Assembly: GCA_002317215.1 (NCBI GenBank)
Contig: DCJD01000010.1
Span: 12,444 to 76,443, forward strand
Direction: 5' to 3'
DNA from: Caryophanales bacterium UBA1709
Lineage (GTDB): Bacteria; Bacillota_I; Bacilli_A; RFN20; UBA1709
DNA length: 64,000 bases
Below, piece after piece: positions 26,496 through 36,047 of this stretch (positions are counted from its first letter, which is position 1; each line of letters begins with the position of its first letter). Under the pieces are notes generated by a model. It was given only the letters and a program-made list of their open reading frames with translations, was not told where the DNA came from and did not search any database. A program made the position numbers and the translations under genes.

Positions 26496-27226
26496 GCAAT
26501 ATTAAATGTATAGTTTCATATAATGGAACTAATTTTAGTGGATGGCAAGTCCAAAATGATAAAAGAAGTGTAGAAGGTGAGATTGAACTTGCTTTATTTA
26601 AGATATGTAAAGAAGAAATATCTATTATTGGTTCAGGAAGAACAGATAAAGGTGTTCATTCATATGGTCAAACCTTTAACTTTAAATCAAATATAGAAAT
26701 GAAAGAAGAACAATGGTTAAAAGCTTTAAATACCAATTTACCATATGATATTAGGATTACTAATGTTGAGTTTGTTGACGATAACTTTCATAGTCGTTTT
26801 AGTTGTAAAGGTAAAACATATCAATATATATTGAATCAAGGAGATTTTGATCCAATTTATAAAGATATCGTTTATCAATATGGAAAGAAACTCGATATTG
26901 ATAAAATGATTCATGCTGCTAATATGTTTATAGGCAAACATGATTTCCAATATTTTTGTTCTAATTCTATTGATGAAGTTAAAGACTTTGTTAAAGAAAT
27001 ATATTCATTTAATATAAAAGAAGAAAATAACCTAATCTATTTTTCTGTCGCTGGTAGTGGATTTTTAAGATATCAAGTTAGAATGATGGTTGGAACATTA
27101 ATTGAAATTGGTGCAAATAGAAAAGATGAAACTATAATTAGCGAAAGATTAGACAAAAAAGGAGCGACTACTACTTCATTTAACGCTCCTAGCAATGGTT
27201 TATATCTATTAAAAGTTGAATACTAG
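26492..27226 (+). CDS. truA: tRNA pseudouridine(38-40) synthase
   Basis: 244 aa with the catalytic Asp52 in GSGRTDKGVHSYGQ and the FLRYQVRMMVGTLIEIG end motif. Makes pseudouridine in the anticodon arm. Usual neighbour of ecfT in Bacilli; rplM and rpsI, which often follow, do not. Its TAG stop shares the bases CTAG with the stop of the convergent surface-protein gene. Confidence 0.97.
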   Translation: MSNIKCIVSYNGTNFSGWQVQNDKRSVEGEIELALFKICKEEISIIGSGRTDKGVHSYGQTFNFKSNIEMKEEQWLKALNTNLPYDIRITNVEFVDDNFHSRFSCKGKTYQYILNQGDFDPIYKDIVYQYGKKLDIDKMIHAANMFIGKHDFQYFCSNSIDEVKDFVKEIYSFNIKEENNLIYFSVAGSGFLRYQVRMMVGTLIEIGANRKDETIISERLDKKGATTTSFNAPSNGLYLLKVEY

Positions 27227-28950
27227 AATTTAAAGAAGTTTACAAATTTTGATACAAGATTAGTGATAGTTGCAGCAATTTTAGTTGCAATATTTGCTAA
27301 TAAAACAGCAATTTTTTGGAAGAGTGATAATGATTCTTCCTTTTTATTATCAACAATATTTTCTATTCCATCCCCAATGACATTCATTGTGATGCCTAGA
27401 TAAGATTCCTTACCATCTTTATAAGTTACTTTTAAGGAAACGTTATGCTCTCCAACTTCACTTTCGTGACCAGAATAGTTATCAACAATAAATGAAACAT
27501 TTTGCATGTTATTTCCATCAATTGCGTCTGTTGAAATCAAGAAAGCAACTATTTCATCTCTAGTCATTGAATTATATTGATTAATATTTATAAAACTACT
27601 ATCAACATAAAAGACTGGGAAGATATCATCGGTAATTTTTATTGTTACTGTAAAATCGTTTGATGTATTACCGCTTGAATCCGTTACAGTAAACACTATT
27701 TTATATTCACCTGCTTTATCACTATTTTTAGAGTAATTATCGCTTTTTACAGTTATGTTTTTGCTTAAATCTCCATCACAATTATCATTAGCAGTTAATG
27801 AATTCATAATGTTGGATAATTTTAATGTGCTAGAGCAAGATTTTACATAACTATTATTTCCATAAATCAAAGGTTTAGTATCGTCAATAACACTAACAGC
27901 GACATTTTTAAAAGTAGTGTTACCTGAACTATCAACACATTTATAGACTACATCATAAGTTCCGATTTTTCCGCTATTTAAAGTATATGAATCGCTATAT
28001 AATTCAAAACCATCCTCTATATCCTCATCAGAATCATAATTATCTGAGACTGTAAATAAACTCATAATAGTAGTGGTATCGATATGTGTATTGGTAGTTG
28101 CTTGAATAGTTTCAGGACCACTAATTGTAGGAGCAACAATATCTTCAACACGTATTGTAATAGTTAATTCACTTGTGTTTTCCGCTTCATCACTTACTTC
28201 AAAAGTAACTGTATAATCGCCAAGAATAAGTGGATCTACTGATGAATAATTATCTTCTTTAATGGAAATCTTATCACTAATATCCCCATCAACATTATCA
28301 ATTGCGGTTAATTTACTTTGAATTTCTTCAACAGTAATTGGATCATCATAATCAGTTAATAATAAGGTATTTAGTCCTGCAATTGTAGGAGATTCTTCAT
28401 CTCCGCTACAAAATAAAGTAATCTTTGTTGCTTTAACTTTATATGCATTTGGAACAACAATCCCTTCAATATCATCATAATCTTCTAATAATCCGCTAAC
28501 TGTATTATCAGATAATAAAGTTTCTTTGGTAAATAAACTAGTATTATAAGATAAGATTAGAAAGTTATAAGATAATCCATCGTTTCCATGAAGACCATAA
28601 GTTTCTGAAGAAAGAGTAAATGTTTGGTTAGTAGAATAGCCTTCAATCATCTTAGTAATACTTGTTTGGTCAGTTATTGTGAAAGTTGATGAATATGTAT
28701 GATTTCCAAAAGATCCATCATAACTTCCATAATAATTAACTGTTGTTTTAGCATAAGCCTTATCTGTTTCTTGATCATAATATCCAAGATAAACAGTTAA
28801 AGGTAAGTCATAATTCTTTCCATAAAAAGTTACTTTATTTGGGACACTATCAGCAAATACTTGTCTATTTTTATTTCCTGATAAAAAAGAGAAAGCAAAA
28901 GCTCCAAGTCCTAAGATAGATAATACAAAAAGCAAAATCTTCTTTTTCAT
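27223..28950 (-). CDS. Secreted surface protein with four DUF5011/Ig-like repeats
   Basis: 575 aa: signal peptide (1-34), a unique N-terminal domain (35-185), four ~85-aa beta-sandwich repeats (about 188-530) each with the pattern P-x-I...A-x-DN-x-DGD...D-NYS...G-x-Y-x-V-x-x-x-V-x-D-x-SGN, and a C-terminal amphipathic helix (SLFQKIAVLLANIATKIAAT) with no LPXTG. DUF5011 domains are usual in adhesins and wall-bound enzymes. No catalytic domain recognised. The tail may insert in the membrane. SD GGAGGAAAT precedes the ATG. Confidence 0.85.
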   Translation of the reverse strand: MKKKILLFVLSILGLGAFAFSFLSGNKNRQVFADSVPNKVTFYGKNYDLPLTVYLGYYDQETDKAYAKTTVNYYGSYDGSFGNHTYSSTFTITDQTSITKMIEGYSTNQTFTLSSETYGLHGNDGLSYNFLILSYNTSLFTKETLLSDNTVSGLLEDYDDIEGIVVPNAYKVKATKITLFCSGDEESPTIAGLNTLLLTDYDDPITVEEIQSKLTAIDNVDGDISDKISIKEDNYSSVDPLILGDYTVTFEVSDEAENTSELTITIRVEDIVAPTISGPETIQATTNTHIDTTTIMSLFTVSDNYDSDEDIEDGFELYSDSYTLNSGKIGTYDVVYKCVDSSGNTTFKNVAVSVIDDTKPLIYGNNSYVKSCSSTLKLSNIMNSLTANDNCDGDLSKNITVKSDNYSKNSDKAGEYKIVFTVTDSSGNTSNDFTVTIKITDDIFPVFYVDSSFININQYNSMTRDEIVAFLISTDAIDGNNMQNVSFIVDNYSGHESEVGEHNVSLKVTYKDGKESYLGITMNVIGDGIENIVDNKKEESLSLFQKIAVLLANIATKIAATITNLVSKFVNFFKF

Positions 28951-29020
28951 TTTATTTCCTCCTACTTAAATAAATAGAAAAAAACTTAAAATTCCTAAAT
29001 AATATTAAAAATATTAAAAA

Positions 29021-29040
29021 ATGTACCATTTTAGGTACAT
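29021..29040 (-). terminator. Terminator of tRNA-Ser(CGA)
   Basis: Stem ATGTACC / GGTACAT with a 6-nt loop; on the minus strand it is followed by TTTTTTAAT. Confidence 0.7.
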
Positions 29041-29051
29041 AAGTAACAGTT

Positions 29052-29140
29052 TGGCGGAGGAAAAGGGATTCGAACCCTCGCTAGCTTGCACTACTGCTGG
29101 TTTTCGAAACCAGTCCCTTCAACCACTTGGGTATTCCTCC
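29052..29140 (-). tRNA. tRNA-Ser(CGA)
   Basis: Class II tRNA, acceptor GGAGGAA, G discriminator, anticodon stem CTGGT/ACCAG with loop TTCGAAA (CGA), T-loop TTCGAAT, encoded CCA. Confidence 0.95.
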
Positions 29141-29214
29141 GTTAATAATTATAATTTTTCTATGAAAATTATTCAATCTGTCACTTAATTATTTATAAAC
29201 TAATATATTTAGTT

Positions 29215-29220
29215 TATAAT
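29215..29220 (+). promoter_or_regulatory. -10 box of leaderless GGDEF/EAL-like gene
   Basis: TATAAT ends 6 nt before the ATG at 29227, placing the start site on or beside the A of the start codon. No SD is present. Confidence 0.55.
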
Positions 29221-29226
29221 TTACAT

Positions 29227-30930
29227 ATGACTTTAGAACAAATTCTATTTTTTATAGTATTATCAATCACAATTTTTGCAATTGTGACTTTTATCATATT
29301 TACCATCATTACAACTACTACTGATGAGAAGTTTTTAAACTCACCTATTTTTAAATTAAAAAATAACTATATTATTTCAATAAACTTTAAAGATAAACAA
29401 GTTGGAATATTTGATAAAGATAATTCTAGAACGTTTAAATTAACTTATCTAGATTTTATGAATTTAGTTGTTGAAAAAGACAAAAAGATCGTTGAAGAAT
29501 GGTTTAATAATAATGCGAATAATTTAGAGAATGATGAATCATTACTTGCAAGTATTAAATATATTGAAAATGATAGATTGCTTGTTTTAAAACTTAATAA
29601 AATAGCCTATAAAGATGAAACACTATATGTTCTTGGTAATCAATTTGATGAAAAAACTAGAAAGAATATTGAAGATAGTAAAGAAACAAGTTTAGTTCCA
29701 GTTAATGAATTAAAAGAATATGTAAGTGAAAGAATTAAAGATAGTAAATTTAAGGGATATCAATTATTTGCACTTAATTTTAAGAATTATAAGAAAATAT
29801 TAAATCGATATGGAAATGAGATTGCTAATCAATATGTTCTTCAATTAGCCACAACTATTAAAGAAGAATTAGGAAAAGATTGTTTGCTCTATTCTAATAT
29901 TGAAGATCAATTCATTTTATATACCGAAACTAATAGAACTAGAATTAAACAAATGAATTATGCAAAAAAGTTGCATGATATATTGGAAGGATTCTTATAT
30001 GTTGATATTTATCGATTTGAGATTGAACCAATTATTGGTGTATCTTCTTATAAAACATATTCTACTAGTCTAGATGGAGTATTAAACGAAGCTATTATGA
30101 GTTCAAGATATGAGAAGGTTAAGATATTTAAGATTTATGATAGATTAGTATATGAAGGTATCAAGATTAGAAATATTCGTTTTAATGAATATAAAAGAAT
30201 TAGAGACAATTTTGATAAGTATGTTTCTTTCTACCCGATTCATAGTTTAATTACATCAGAAACAATTGGTAACTTACCAAGTGTTAATATTAAAGATAGC
30301 AAATACTTTGATTCATTAAAGAAAATGCATGAAGAAGCTATTGAAAGAGATGATGTTAGAACTTTCCAAAATAAATTATTAGTTACCCAAATTAATAAAT
30401 ACTTAAGTTTAAAAAATCATAGTGAGCCATTATACATATATCTATCAAAAGATATGCTTAGAAGTTTAATTAAAAATTATCGAATTGAGCCGTCATATAA
30501 AGATTTAAAGGTAGTTGGAATTATGATGGATTATAACGAATTATTAAATGATTCTGGTGATCTTGAAAACTTAATTAAAGAAGGTAAAAACATAGGTATA
30601 GTATTTGGACTAAGCGCTACTGAAACATTAACTGTTAATAGTACTAAATTACTTCGTTATATGAATTGGTTAGTCTTACCGAATGCAATTAGTAAAAATA
30701 TTAGTAACGATGAAAATAAAAAGAATATCCTAAGACAAATATTATTCTTTGTTAACAGATATAACTTAAGAATATTTGCCCACAGTATTGATAGCTATAA
30801 AGATGCTGCAATACTTAAGGATTTTGGAGTAAACTTTATGGAAGGAAGTTTACTTGATGATCGTGATAATTTGGATTATAGTTCAATTAGAAAAGTAGCC
30901 AAATTAATGGATAAAGAAGAAGGAGAATAG
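29227..30930 (+). CDS. Membrane protein with degenerate GGDEF and EAL domains
   Basis: 567 aa: one N-terminal membrane helix (2-30), a possible PAS-like region (40-145), a GGDEF-fold domain (about 160-305, with [22 protein letters not shown]) in which the GGDEF site is SNIEDQF (223-229), and an EAL-fold domain (about 320-560). There [17 protein letters not shown] matches the EAL start region but has NLP for EAL, and [20 protein letters not shown] matches the terminal AEGVET...LG part. Both catalytic sites are lost, so it cannot make or cut c-di-GMP by the known chemistry; a binding or scaffold role is possible. Next to proS. Confidence 0.75.
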   Translation: MTLEQILFFIVLSITIFAIVTFIIFTIITTTTDEKFLNSPIFKLKNNYIISINFKDKQVGIFDKDNSRTFKLTYLDFMNLVVEKDKKIVEEWFNNNANNLENDESLLASIKYIENDRLLVLKLNKIAYKDETLYVLGNQFDEKTRKNIEDSKETSLVPVNELKEYVSERIKDSKFKGYQLFALNFKNYKKILNRYGNEIANQYVLQLATTIKEELGKDCLLYSNIEDQFILYTETNRTRIKQMNYAKKLHDILEGFLYVDIYRFEIEPIIGVSSYKTYSTSLDGVLNEAIMSSRYEKVKIFKIYDRLVYEGIKIRNIRFNEYKRIRDNFDKYVSFYPIHSLITSETIGNLPSVNIKDSKYFDSLKKMHEEAIERDDVRTFQNKLLVTQINKYLSLKNHSEPLYIYLSKDMLRSLIKNYRIEPSYKDLKVVGIMMDYNELLNDSGDLENLIKEGKNIGIVFGLSATETLTVNSTKLLRYMNWLVLPNAISKNISNDENKKNILRQILFFVNRYNLRIFAHSIDSYKDAAILKDFGVNFMEGSLLDDRDNLDYSSIRKVAKLMDKEEGE

Positions 30931-30935
30931 AAAAT

Positions 30936-32372
30936 ATGATTGAAAAGAAAAATGATGCCATTACAAGTCGTGATAATGACTTTGCTCAATGGTATACTGA
31001 TGTTGTTAAAAAAGCTGAATTAATTGATTATAGCGATGTTAAAGGTTTTATGGTTTATAGACCTTATGGATATGCTATATGGGAAAATATTCAAAGTTGG
31101 TTAGATAAAAGATTTAAAGAAGAAGGACATGAAAATGTATATATGCCAATGCTAATCCCATCTTCTTTATTTCAAAAAGAAAAAGATCACGTTGAAGGAT
31201 TTGCACCAGAATGTGCAATTGTTACAATGGGTGGAAGTGAAAAATTAGAAGATCCATTAATTATTCGTCCAACTAGTGAAACGTTATTTTGCCAACATTT
31301 CTCTAAAATAGTTAAATCTTATCGTGATTTACCAAAACTATATAATCAATGGTGTAGTGTTGTTAGATGGGAGAAAACTACTCGTCCTTTCTTAAGAGGA
31401 AAAGAATTCTTATGGCAAGAAGGACATACTTTACACGAAACAGAACAAGAAGCTCGCCAAGAAGCTTTACATATGCTTGATTTATATGTCAAACTTGGCA
31501 AAGAATTATTAGCAGTTCCATTTATCTGTGGTCAAAAAACAGAAAAAGAAAAATTTGCCGGAGCAGTTAATACATATTCTATTGAAGCATTAATGCATGA
31601 TGGCAAAGCATTACAAGCTGGAACTACTCATTATTTTGGTCAAGGATTTGCAGAAGCTTTTGATATTAAATATCAAGATAGAGAAGGAAACTTACAATTC
31701 CCTCATCAAACAAGTTGGGGAGTATCAACTAGATTAATTGGATCAATTATTATGGTACACGGAGATGATGATGGATTAGTAATGCCTCCATATGTCGCTC
31801 CAACTCAAGTAGTTATAATTCCTATTCAAATGAATAAGGAAGGAGTTACTAAAGCCTGTAAAGATGTATATAGCAAATTAAAAGAAGCTAATATTAGAGT
31901 AAAACTTGATGATAGCGACAAAACACCTGGTTGGAAATTTAGTGAATATGAGATGAAAGGAATTCCAATTAGAATTGAACTAGGACCTCGTGATTTAGAA
32001 CAAAATCAATGTGTTGTATGTTTTAGACACACTAGAGAAAAGATTGTTGTTAAACTAGATGAATTAGTTAATAAGATGCCAGAATTCTTTGAAAAGATGC
32101 ATAATGAAATGTATGAAAATGCAGTTAAATCACAAAAAGCAATGACTGTTGATTGTGATAACTATGAAGAATTCAAAGCAATTATGGCTAAACCAGTAAG
32201 TGGTTATGTAAGAATGATGTGGTGTGGATGCAAAGAATGTGAAGAAAAGATTAAAGCTGATACCGCAGCTACTAGTAGAAATATTCCATTCCACCAAGAA
32301 AATCTTTCTGAAACATGTCCAGTTTGTGGCAAAAAAGCTACTAAACTTGTTGTTTGGGCTAAAGCATATTAA
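30936..32372 (+). CDS. proS: Prolyl-tRNA synthetase, archaeal/eukaryal type
   Basis: 478 aa class II synthetase without the bacterial INS editing domain. Motif 2 ([24 protein letters not shown]), the anticodon domain, and a C-terminal zinc-type domain with CGCKECEEK and CPVCGKK. This ProRS form is common in Mollicutes-like Bacilli. tRNA-Pro(TGG) is in the array at 42.4 kb. SD AAGGAGAAT. Confidence 0.97.
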   Translation: MIEKKNDAITSRDNDFAQWYTDVVKKAELIDYSDVKGFMVYRPYGYAIWENIQSWLDKRFKEEGHENVYMPMLIPSSLFQKEKDHVEGFAPECAIVTMGGSEKLEDPLIIRPTSETLFCQHFSKIVKSYRDLPKLYNQWCSVVRWEKTTRPFLRGKEFLWQEGHTLHETEQEARQEALHMLDLYVKLGKELLAVPFICGQKTEKEKFAGAVNTYSIEALMHDGKALQAGTTHYFGQGFAEAFDIKYQDREGNLQFPHQTSWGVSTRLIGSIIMVHGDDDGLVMPPYVAPTQVVIIPIQMNKEGVTKACKDVYSKLKEANIRVKLDDSDKTPGWKFSEYEMKGIPIRIELGPRDLEQNQCVVCFRHTREKIVVKLDELVNKMPEFFEKMHNEMYENAVKSQKAMTVDCDNYEEFKAIMAKPVSGYVRMMWCGCKECEEKIKADTAATSRNIPFHQENLSETCPVCGKKATKLVVWAKAY

Positions 32373-32386
32373 AAATTATTTAGGAA

Positions 32387-32435
32387 TTTGCATATTTTTT
32401 GAGTATATATAAGTAGAGGGCAAAAAATATGCAAA
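32387..32435 (+). repeat. 14-bp inverted repeat covering the start codon of the downstream gene
   Basis: TTTGCATATTTTTT (32387-32400) and AAAAAATATGCAAA (32422-32435) are exact reverse complements with a 21-nt loop. The ATG at 32429 lies in the right arm and the SD-like GAGGGC in the loop. Confidence 0.6.
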
Positions 32436-32779
32436 TGAAAACTTTAGAAGAAAAAGAAGTTAGTAAGATATTAAAAGATTATCGTATTGCCAAAAAGATT
32501 ATTGAACTATATGAGGATGGAGAAAGTGCAATTGTTGAAAAATTAACAACTACTAATCTTTCTAAACTATATGGTGATATTGCATTAATTGATATAATTA
32601 TTGATTCATTAGATGATGAGATCAAAGAGTTTATCATAAAACAATATCTAACAAAGAAGAATGATAAATGGTGGTTAGAATTTTATTCTAAATCCACCTA
32701 TTATCGTCATAAGAAAAATGCTGTATTATCTTTTTTAGAGCAATATAATGCGCAAATATCTAATATCTATTTGCATTAA
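32429..32779 (+). CDS. Small HTH protein, ArpU/sigma region 4-like
   Basis: 116 aa, helical, cytoplasmic. The C-terminal half has the pattern of a region-4/ArpU-type helix-turn-helix (KWWLEFYSKSTYYRHKKNAV). I do not recognise a specific family and assign no target. ATG codons at 32429 and 32435 are both possible; GAGGGC lies before them. The start is buried in an inverted repeat, which suggests control of its own translation or transcription. Between proS and acpP. Confidence 0.65.
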   Translation: MQMKTLEEKEVSKILKDYRIAKKIIELYEDGESAIVEKLTTTNLSKLYGDIALIDIIIDSLDDEIKEFIIKQYLTKKNDKWWLEFYSKSTYYRHKKNAVLSFLEQYNAQISNIYLH

Positions 32780-32823
32780 CTTGCTTATTTAGATAAAATT
32801 AATAAGGAAAAGAAGGTATTATT

Positions 32824-33045
32824 ATGAAACATTTTGAAGAATTTAAAAAACTTATTTCTAAGATTGTTAAAGATAAAGAAATTAAACCAGAAACTGAATT
32901 AAAAAGTTTAGGTATTGATTCACTTGATTTAGTTGAAATTATTATGGATGCTGAAGAACAATATGGCATCGAATTCACTAATGATGAGTTATCTAGTTTT
33001 GCTACAGTAGCCGATGTAGTAAAAGCTATTGATTCTAAGTTATAA
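32824..33045 (+). CDS. acpP: Acyl carrier protein
   Basis: 73 aa, acidic, four helices, with the phosphopantetheine site Ser33 in LGIDSLDLVEI. A matching Sfp-type transferase is encoded at 44.4 kb. SD AAGGAAAAGAAGG. No fatty acid synthesis genes are nearby. Confidence 0.96.
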   Translation: MKHFEEFKKLISKIVKDKEIKPETELKSLGIDSLDLVEIIMDAEEQYGIEFTNDELSSFATVADVVKAIDSKL

Positions 33046-33053
33046 TTTTATTT

Positions 33054-33070
33054 AGCCGGTTTATCCGGCT
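33054..33070 (+). terminator. Hairpin between acpP and abc-f
   Basis: AGCCGG / CCGGCT with a TTTAT loop, then TTATTTTTG. A TATAAT box at 33041-33046 would start RNA right at the hairpin, so it may also be the 5' end of the ABC-F mRNA. Confidence 0.6.
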
Positions 33071-33082
33071 TTATTTTTGATT

Positions 33083-34960
33083 ATGGGACTAATTGATGTT
33101 AACAATGTTACTAAGAAATTTAATGATGAGGTATTATTCTCATCTATTTCTTTTACTTTAAATAAAGAATCTAAATTAGCATTAATTGGGAAAAATGGAG
33201 CAGGTAAAACAACTCTTGTAAAAATGATTCTTGGAATAGAAGATTATCAAGAAGGTTCTATTAATATTTTAAAGCATGTTCATATTGGATATTTATCGCA
33301 AATGATTATTCATGATTTAAATAATACTTTATATGAAGAGATGCTATTATCATTTAGTGAAGTTATTGAACTTTCAAATAGAATTAAAGACCTTTCCATT
33401 AAATTAGAAGAGGATCCTTCTAATCAAAAATTAATTGAAGAATATGGTCTTTTACAAACTAAATTTGAAGCATTAGATGGATATGATTATCAATATAAAA
33501 TTGATATGATTCTATCTAAATTTGGTTTTAATAAAGAAGATTATAATCGTAAGATTAGTAGTTTTAGTGGTGGAGAGAAAAATAAAGTCGCTTTCTCAAG
33601 ATTATTACTTGATCATCCAGAAGTATTAATTCTAGATGAACCTACCAATCATTTAGATATGGATACTATTAAATGGCTAGAAGAATATTTAAGATGCTAT
33701 GAAGGAGCATTAATTGTAATTAGCCATGATAGATATTTTATTGATAATGTCTGTAATTGTGTTTTTGAGATAAGTCAAAATAAAGGAGAATATTATCAAG
33801 GAAATTATACTTATTATCTAGAAGAGAAAGTTATTAGATATGAGCAAAGATTAAAACAATATAACTTGCAAGAAAAAGAGATTAAACATTTAAAAGATTT
33901 AATTTTAAGATTTAAACCAAAACCTACTAAAACAAGTTTTGCAAAAGATAGGGAGAAAAAACTAGCTAAGATATTAAAAGATAAGATTAATAAACCAACT
34001 ATTGAAAATAATAAACTACATATAACTTTTAAAGATGAATCTGATATCTCATATAAACAATTATTGCTCAAAGATTTAGTAGTTGGATATGATAAAGGAT
34101 TAAATGAACCATTTAGTATTGAAATTAAAAACGGTAATAAAATAGCCATAATTGGTGATAATGGGATAGGTAAAACAACTTTACTTAAAACTATATATGA
34201 AAAATTAAAACCAATATCAGGAACAATTACTAAATATCGTGAATTAAATTTTGGTTATATTGATCAAAATGTTATTGAGATTAGTTCTAGTTTATCACTA
34301 TTTGATTATATTAGAAGTTTATATCCATATATGGATAACTATCAAATAAGAAGCCATTTAGGAAGCTTTCTTTTTAGTGATGAAGATGTATTTAAAAGTG
34401 TGGATAGTTTAAGTGGTGGGGAAAAAGTTCGTCTTGTTTTTGCTACTCTTCTTCTCTCAAATTATAATGTCTTATTATTAGATGAACCAACCAACCATTT
34501 AGATATTGAGACAAGAAAGATACTAGAATCTGCTTTAAATGAGTTTAAAGGAACTATTATCTTTGTTAGCCATGATAGATATTTTATTAGTGAAGTTGCA
34601 GATACTATTATCCATATCACAAAATCAAATACCAATGTATTTAAAGGAAGTTTTGAAGAATACCAATTATTATTAGATAGTATCGAAGATATTAAAAATA
34701 ATAAGATTAAAATAGAAGAAGAAAAGAATGATAAAGAAAAGAGTGTTAAAGTTAAAACTCATAAAGTTAATAAAGATAAATTAGAAGAAAAGATTAAGAA
34801 ATTAGAAGAAGAAATTGAACTAAATAAATCATTTTTCGAGGAAGAAGAATATTATACTGATCAAAATAAAATCAAGGAACTAGAAGACTATATTGATGAC
34901 TTATACGCTTCCTTACATGAACTAGAAAAACAATATCTTGAAATACTTGAAAACGAATAA
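33083..34960 (+). CDS. ABC-F family ribosome-associated ATPase
   Basis: 625 aa from the ATG (an in-frame TTG lies two codons earlier). Two ABC domains: GKNGAGKTTL ... FSGGEKNKVAFSRLLL ... LDEPTNHLDMD, and GDNGIGKTTL ... LSGGEKVRLVFATLLL ... LDEPTNHLDIE. A linker with basic helices (KPKPTKTSFAKDREKKL) joins them, and a C-terminal coiled coil (about 560-625) follows. No membrane part, so an ABC-F protein that enters the ribosomal E site (YfmR/Uup-like); housekeeping or antibiotic-protection role cannot be told apart. No SD; the start lies 12 nt after a hairpin. Confidence 0.93.
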   Translation: MGLIDVNNVTKKFNDEVLFSSISFTLNKESKLALIGKNGAGKTTLVKMILGIEDYQEGSINILKHVHIGYLSQMIIHDLNNTLYEEMLLSFSEVIELSNRIKDLSIKLEEDPSNQKLIEEYGLLQTKFEALDGYDYQYKIDMILSKFGFNKEDYNRKISSFSGGEKNKVAFSRLLLDHPEVLILDEPTNHLDMDTIKWLEEYLRCYEGALIVISHDRYFIDNVCNCVFEISQNKGEYYQGNYTYYLEEKVIRYEQRLKQYNLQEKEIKHLKDLILRFKPKPTKTSFAKDREKKLAKILKDKINKPTIENNKLHITFKDESDISYKQLLLKDLVVGYDKGLNEPFSIEIKNGNKIAIIGDNGIGKTTLLKTIYEKLKPISGTITKYRELNFGYIDQNVIEISSSLSLFDYIRSLYPYMDNYQIRSHLGSFLFSDEDVFKSVDSLSGGEKVRLVFATLLLSNYNVLLLDEPTNHLDIETRKILESALNEFKGTIIFVSHDRYFISEVADTIIHITKSNTNVFKGSFEEYQLLLDSIEDIKNNKIKIEEEKNDKEKSVKVKTHKVNKDKLEEKIKKLEEEIELNKSFFEEEEYYTDQNKIKELEDYIDDLYASLHELEKQYLEILENE

Positions 34961-34989
34961 TTGAATATGTACTTATATTTTGCTAAAAT
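34961..34989 (+). promoter_or_regulatory. Promoter of tRNA-Trp
   Basis: TTGAAT (34961-34966), 17-bp spacer, TAAAAT (34984-34989) with a TGC extension, 10 bp before the tRNA. Confidence 0.75.
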
Positions 34990-34999
34990 ATAAGTCGCT

Positions 35000-35073
35000 A
35001 GGAGTGTAGTACAATGGTAGTACAGTGGTCTCCAAAACCATTGACGTGGGTTCAATTCCTACCACTCCTGCCA
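35000..35073 (+). tRNA. tRNA-Trp(CCA)
   Basis: Acceptor AGGAGTG/CACTCCT, G discriminator, anticodon loop CTCCAAA (CCA), T-loop TTCAATT, encoded CCA. Reads only TGG, in line with TGA not coding Trp. Confidence 0.96.
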
Positions 35074-35082
35074 AATAGATAT

Positions 35083-35113
35083 AAAAGACTCGCACATATT
35101 GTCCGAGTCTTTT
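35083..35113 (+). terminator. Terminator of tRNA-Trp
   Basis: AAAAGACTCG / CGAGTCTTTT stem followed by T-rich sequence. Confidence 0.85.
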
Positions 35114-35188
35114 TAATATATAAATACGTTAAAACAATATTCATAACAATAAATAATTATTTATTGTATAATTAAGTAGGTGATATAA

Positions 35189-35968
35189 ATGAAAAAGATA
35201 TTTAGAACATTATTATTAATATTAGGTTTAATAACATTATGTGGATGTGGAAGTAGTAAAGAAAGTGATTATGCAACAAATGGATCATATCAAAGCGATA
35301 CGGGTGTTGTTATTGATTCTCCATTAAAACTATCTTATAAAGCATCTTATTTTTTCTATACTAATGATATTAAGAAAGATAGCAATGAAGTTACTAATAA
35401 GATAAGAGAATTAAATGGATATTATACTAGTGTAGAAACTTCTAGTTATAATACTCAATATGTTTATAAAGTTCCAACATCTAATTTAGATACTTTCTTA
35501 AACTATATGGATAGTAAAGAGGGATGTAGTAATAAAAGAGTTAGTGTTAGCGATGTAACAAGTCAATATGCATATACTCAAGCTAAAATTGACGCTTTAA
35601 CAGATACCAAAGAAGCATATGAAGCTTTACTTGAAACAAGTGGAATAACTGTAACTGAAATTGCAGAAATTCAAGAAAAACTAACTGATGTTATTTCAGA
35701 ACTAAATTCTATTAATCAAACTAAAGCTTATTATGATTCAATAATTGATTATTCTGAAGTTACAATTAATTTCTATTTAGAAAGTGAATATGAAGAAAAA
35801 AGCTTTATTGCTGAGTACTTAGAAAATATAGGAGAATTCTTTGTAGGACTAGGAATTGCGATATTATATATTATCCCAATTGGTGGAAGTATTGGTGCTA
35901 TCGCATTTGGTGTTACTAAGCTTGTTAAATACATTGATAAGAAATATAAACAAAAGAATTCAAAATAA
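35189..35968 (+). CDS. DUF4349-type lipoprotein
   Basis: 259 aa. Signal peptide with lipobox LCGC (Cys18-20 region), then a DUF4349-like extracytoplasmic domain (LSYKASYFFYTNDIKKDSNEVTNKI, RVSVSDVTSQYAYTQAKIDAL), a coiled coil (about 125-190) and a C-terminal membrane helix (about 222-248) with a basic tail. Anchored at both ends. Family function unknown. A TATAAT box at 35167-35172 and AGGTGAT SD precede it. Confidence 0.85.
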   Translation: MKKIFRTLLLILGLITLCGCGSSKESDYATNGSYQSDTGVVIDSPLKLSYKASYFFYTNDIKKDSNEVTNKIRELNGYYTSVETSSYNTQYVYKVPTSNLDTFLNYMDSKEGCSNKRVSVSDVTSQYAYTQAKIDALTDTKEAYEALLETSGITVTEIAEIQEKLTDVISELNSINQTKAYYDSIIDYSEVTINFYLESEYEEKSFIAEYLENIGEFFVGLGIAILYIIPIGGSIGAIAFGVTKLVKYIDKKYKQKNSK

Positions 35969-35977
35969 ACGAAAAAT

Positions 35978-36000
35978 AGATTAGAACAATGTTCTAATCT
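35978..36000 (+). terminator. Terminator after DUF4349 gene
   Basis: 10-bp stem AGATTAGAAC / GTTCTAATCT with AAT loop, then TTTTTTATTTT. Confidence 0.9.
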
Positions 36001-36047
36001 TTTTTATTTTGTAGTATTATTAAAGTTAAATATAGGGGGTATTAAAA

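Noticed and set aside
30931..30936. T-box leaders before proS and lysS
   Set aside because: There is no leader space before proS and no T-box sequence (GGTACCGCG type) before lysS.
32224..32412. 62-aa ORF at the end of proS
   Set aside because: Out-of-frame shadow of the ProRS zinc domain.
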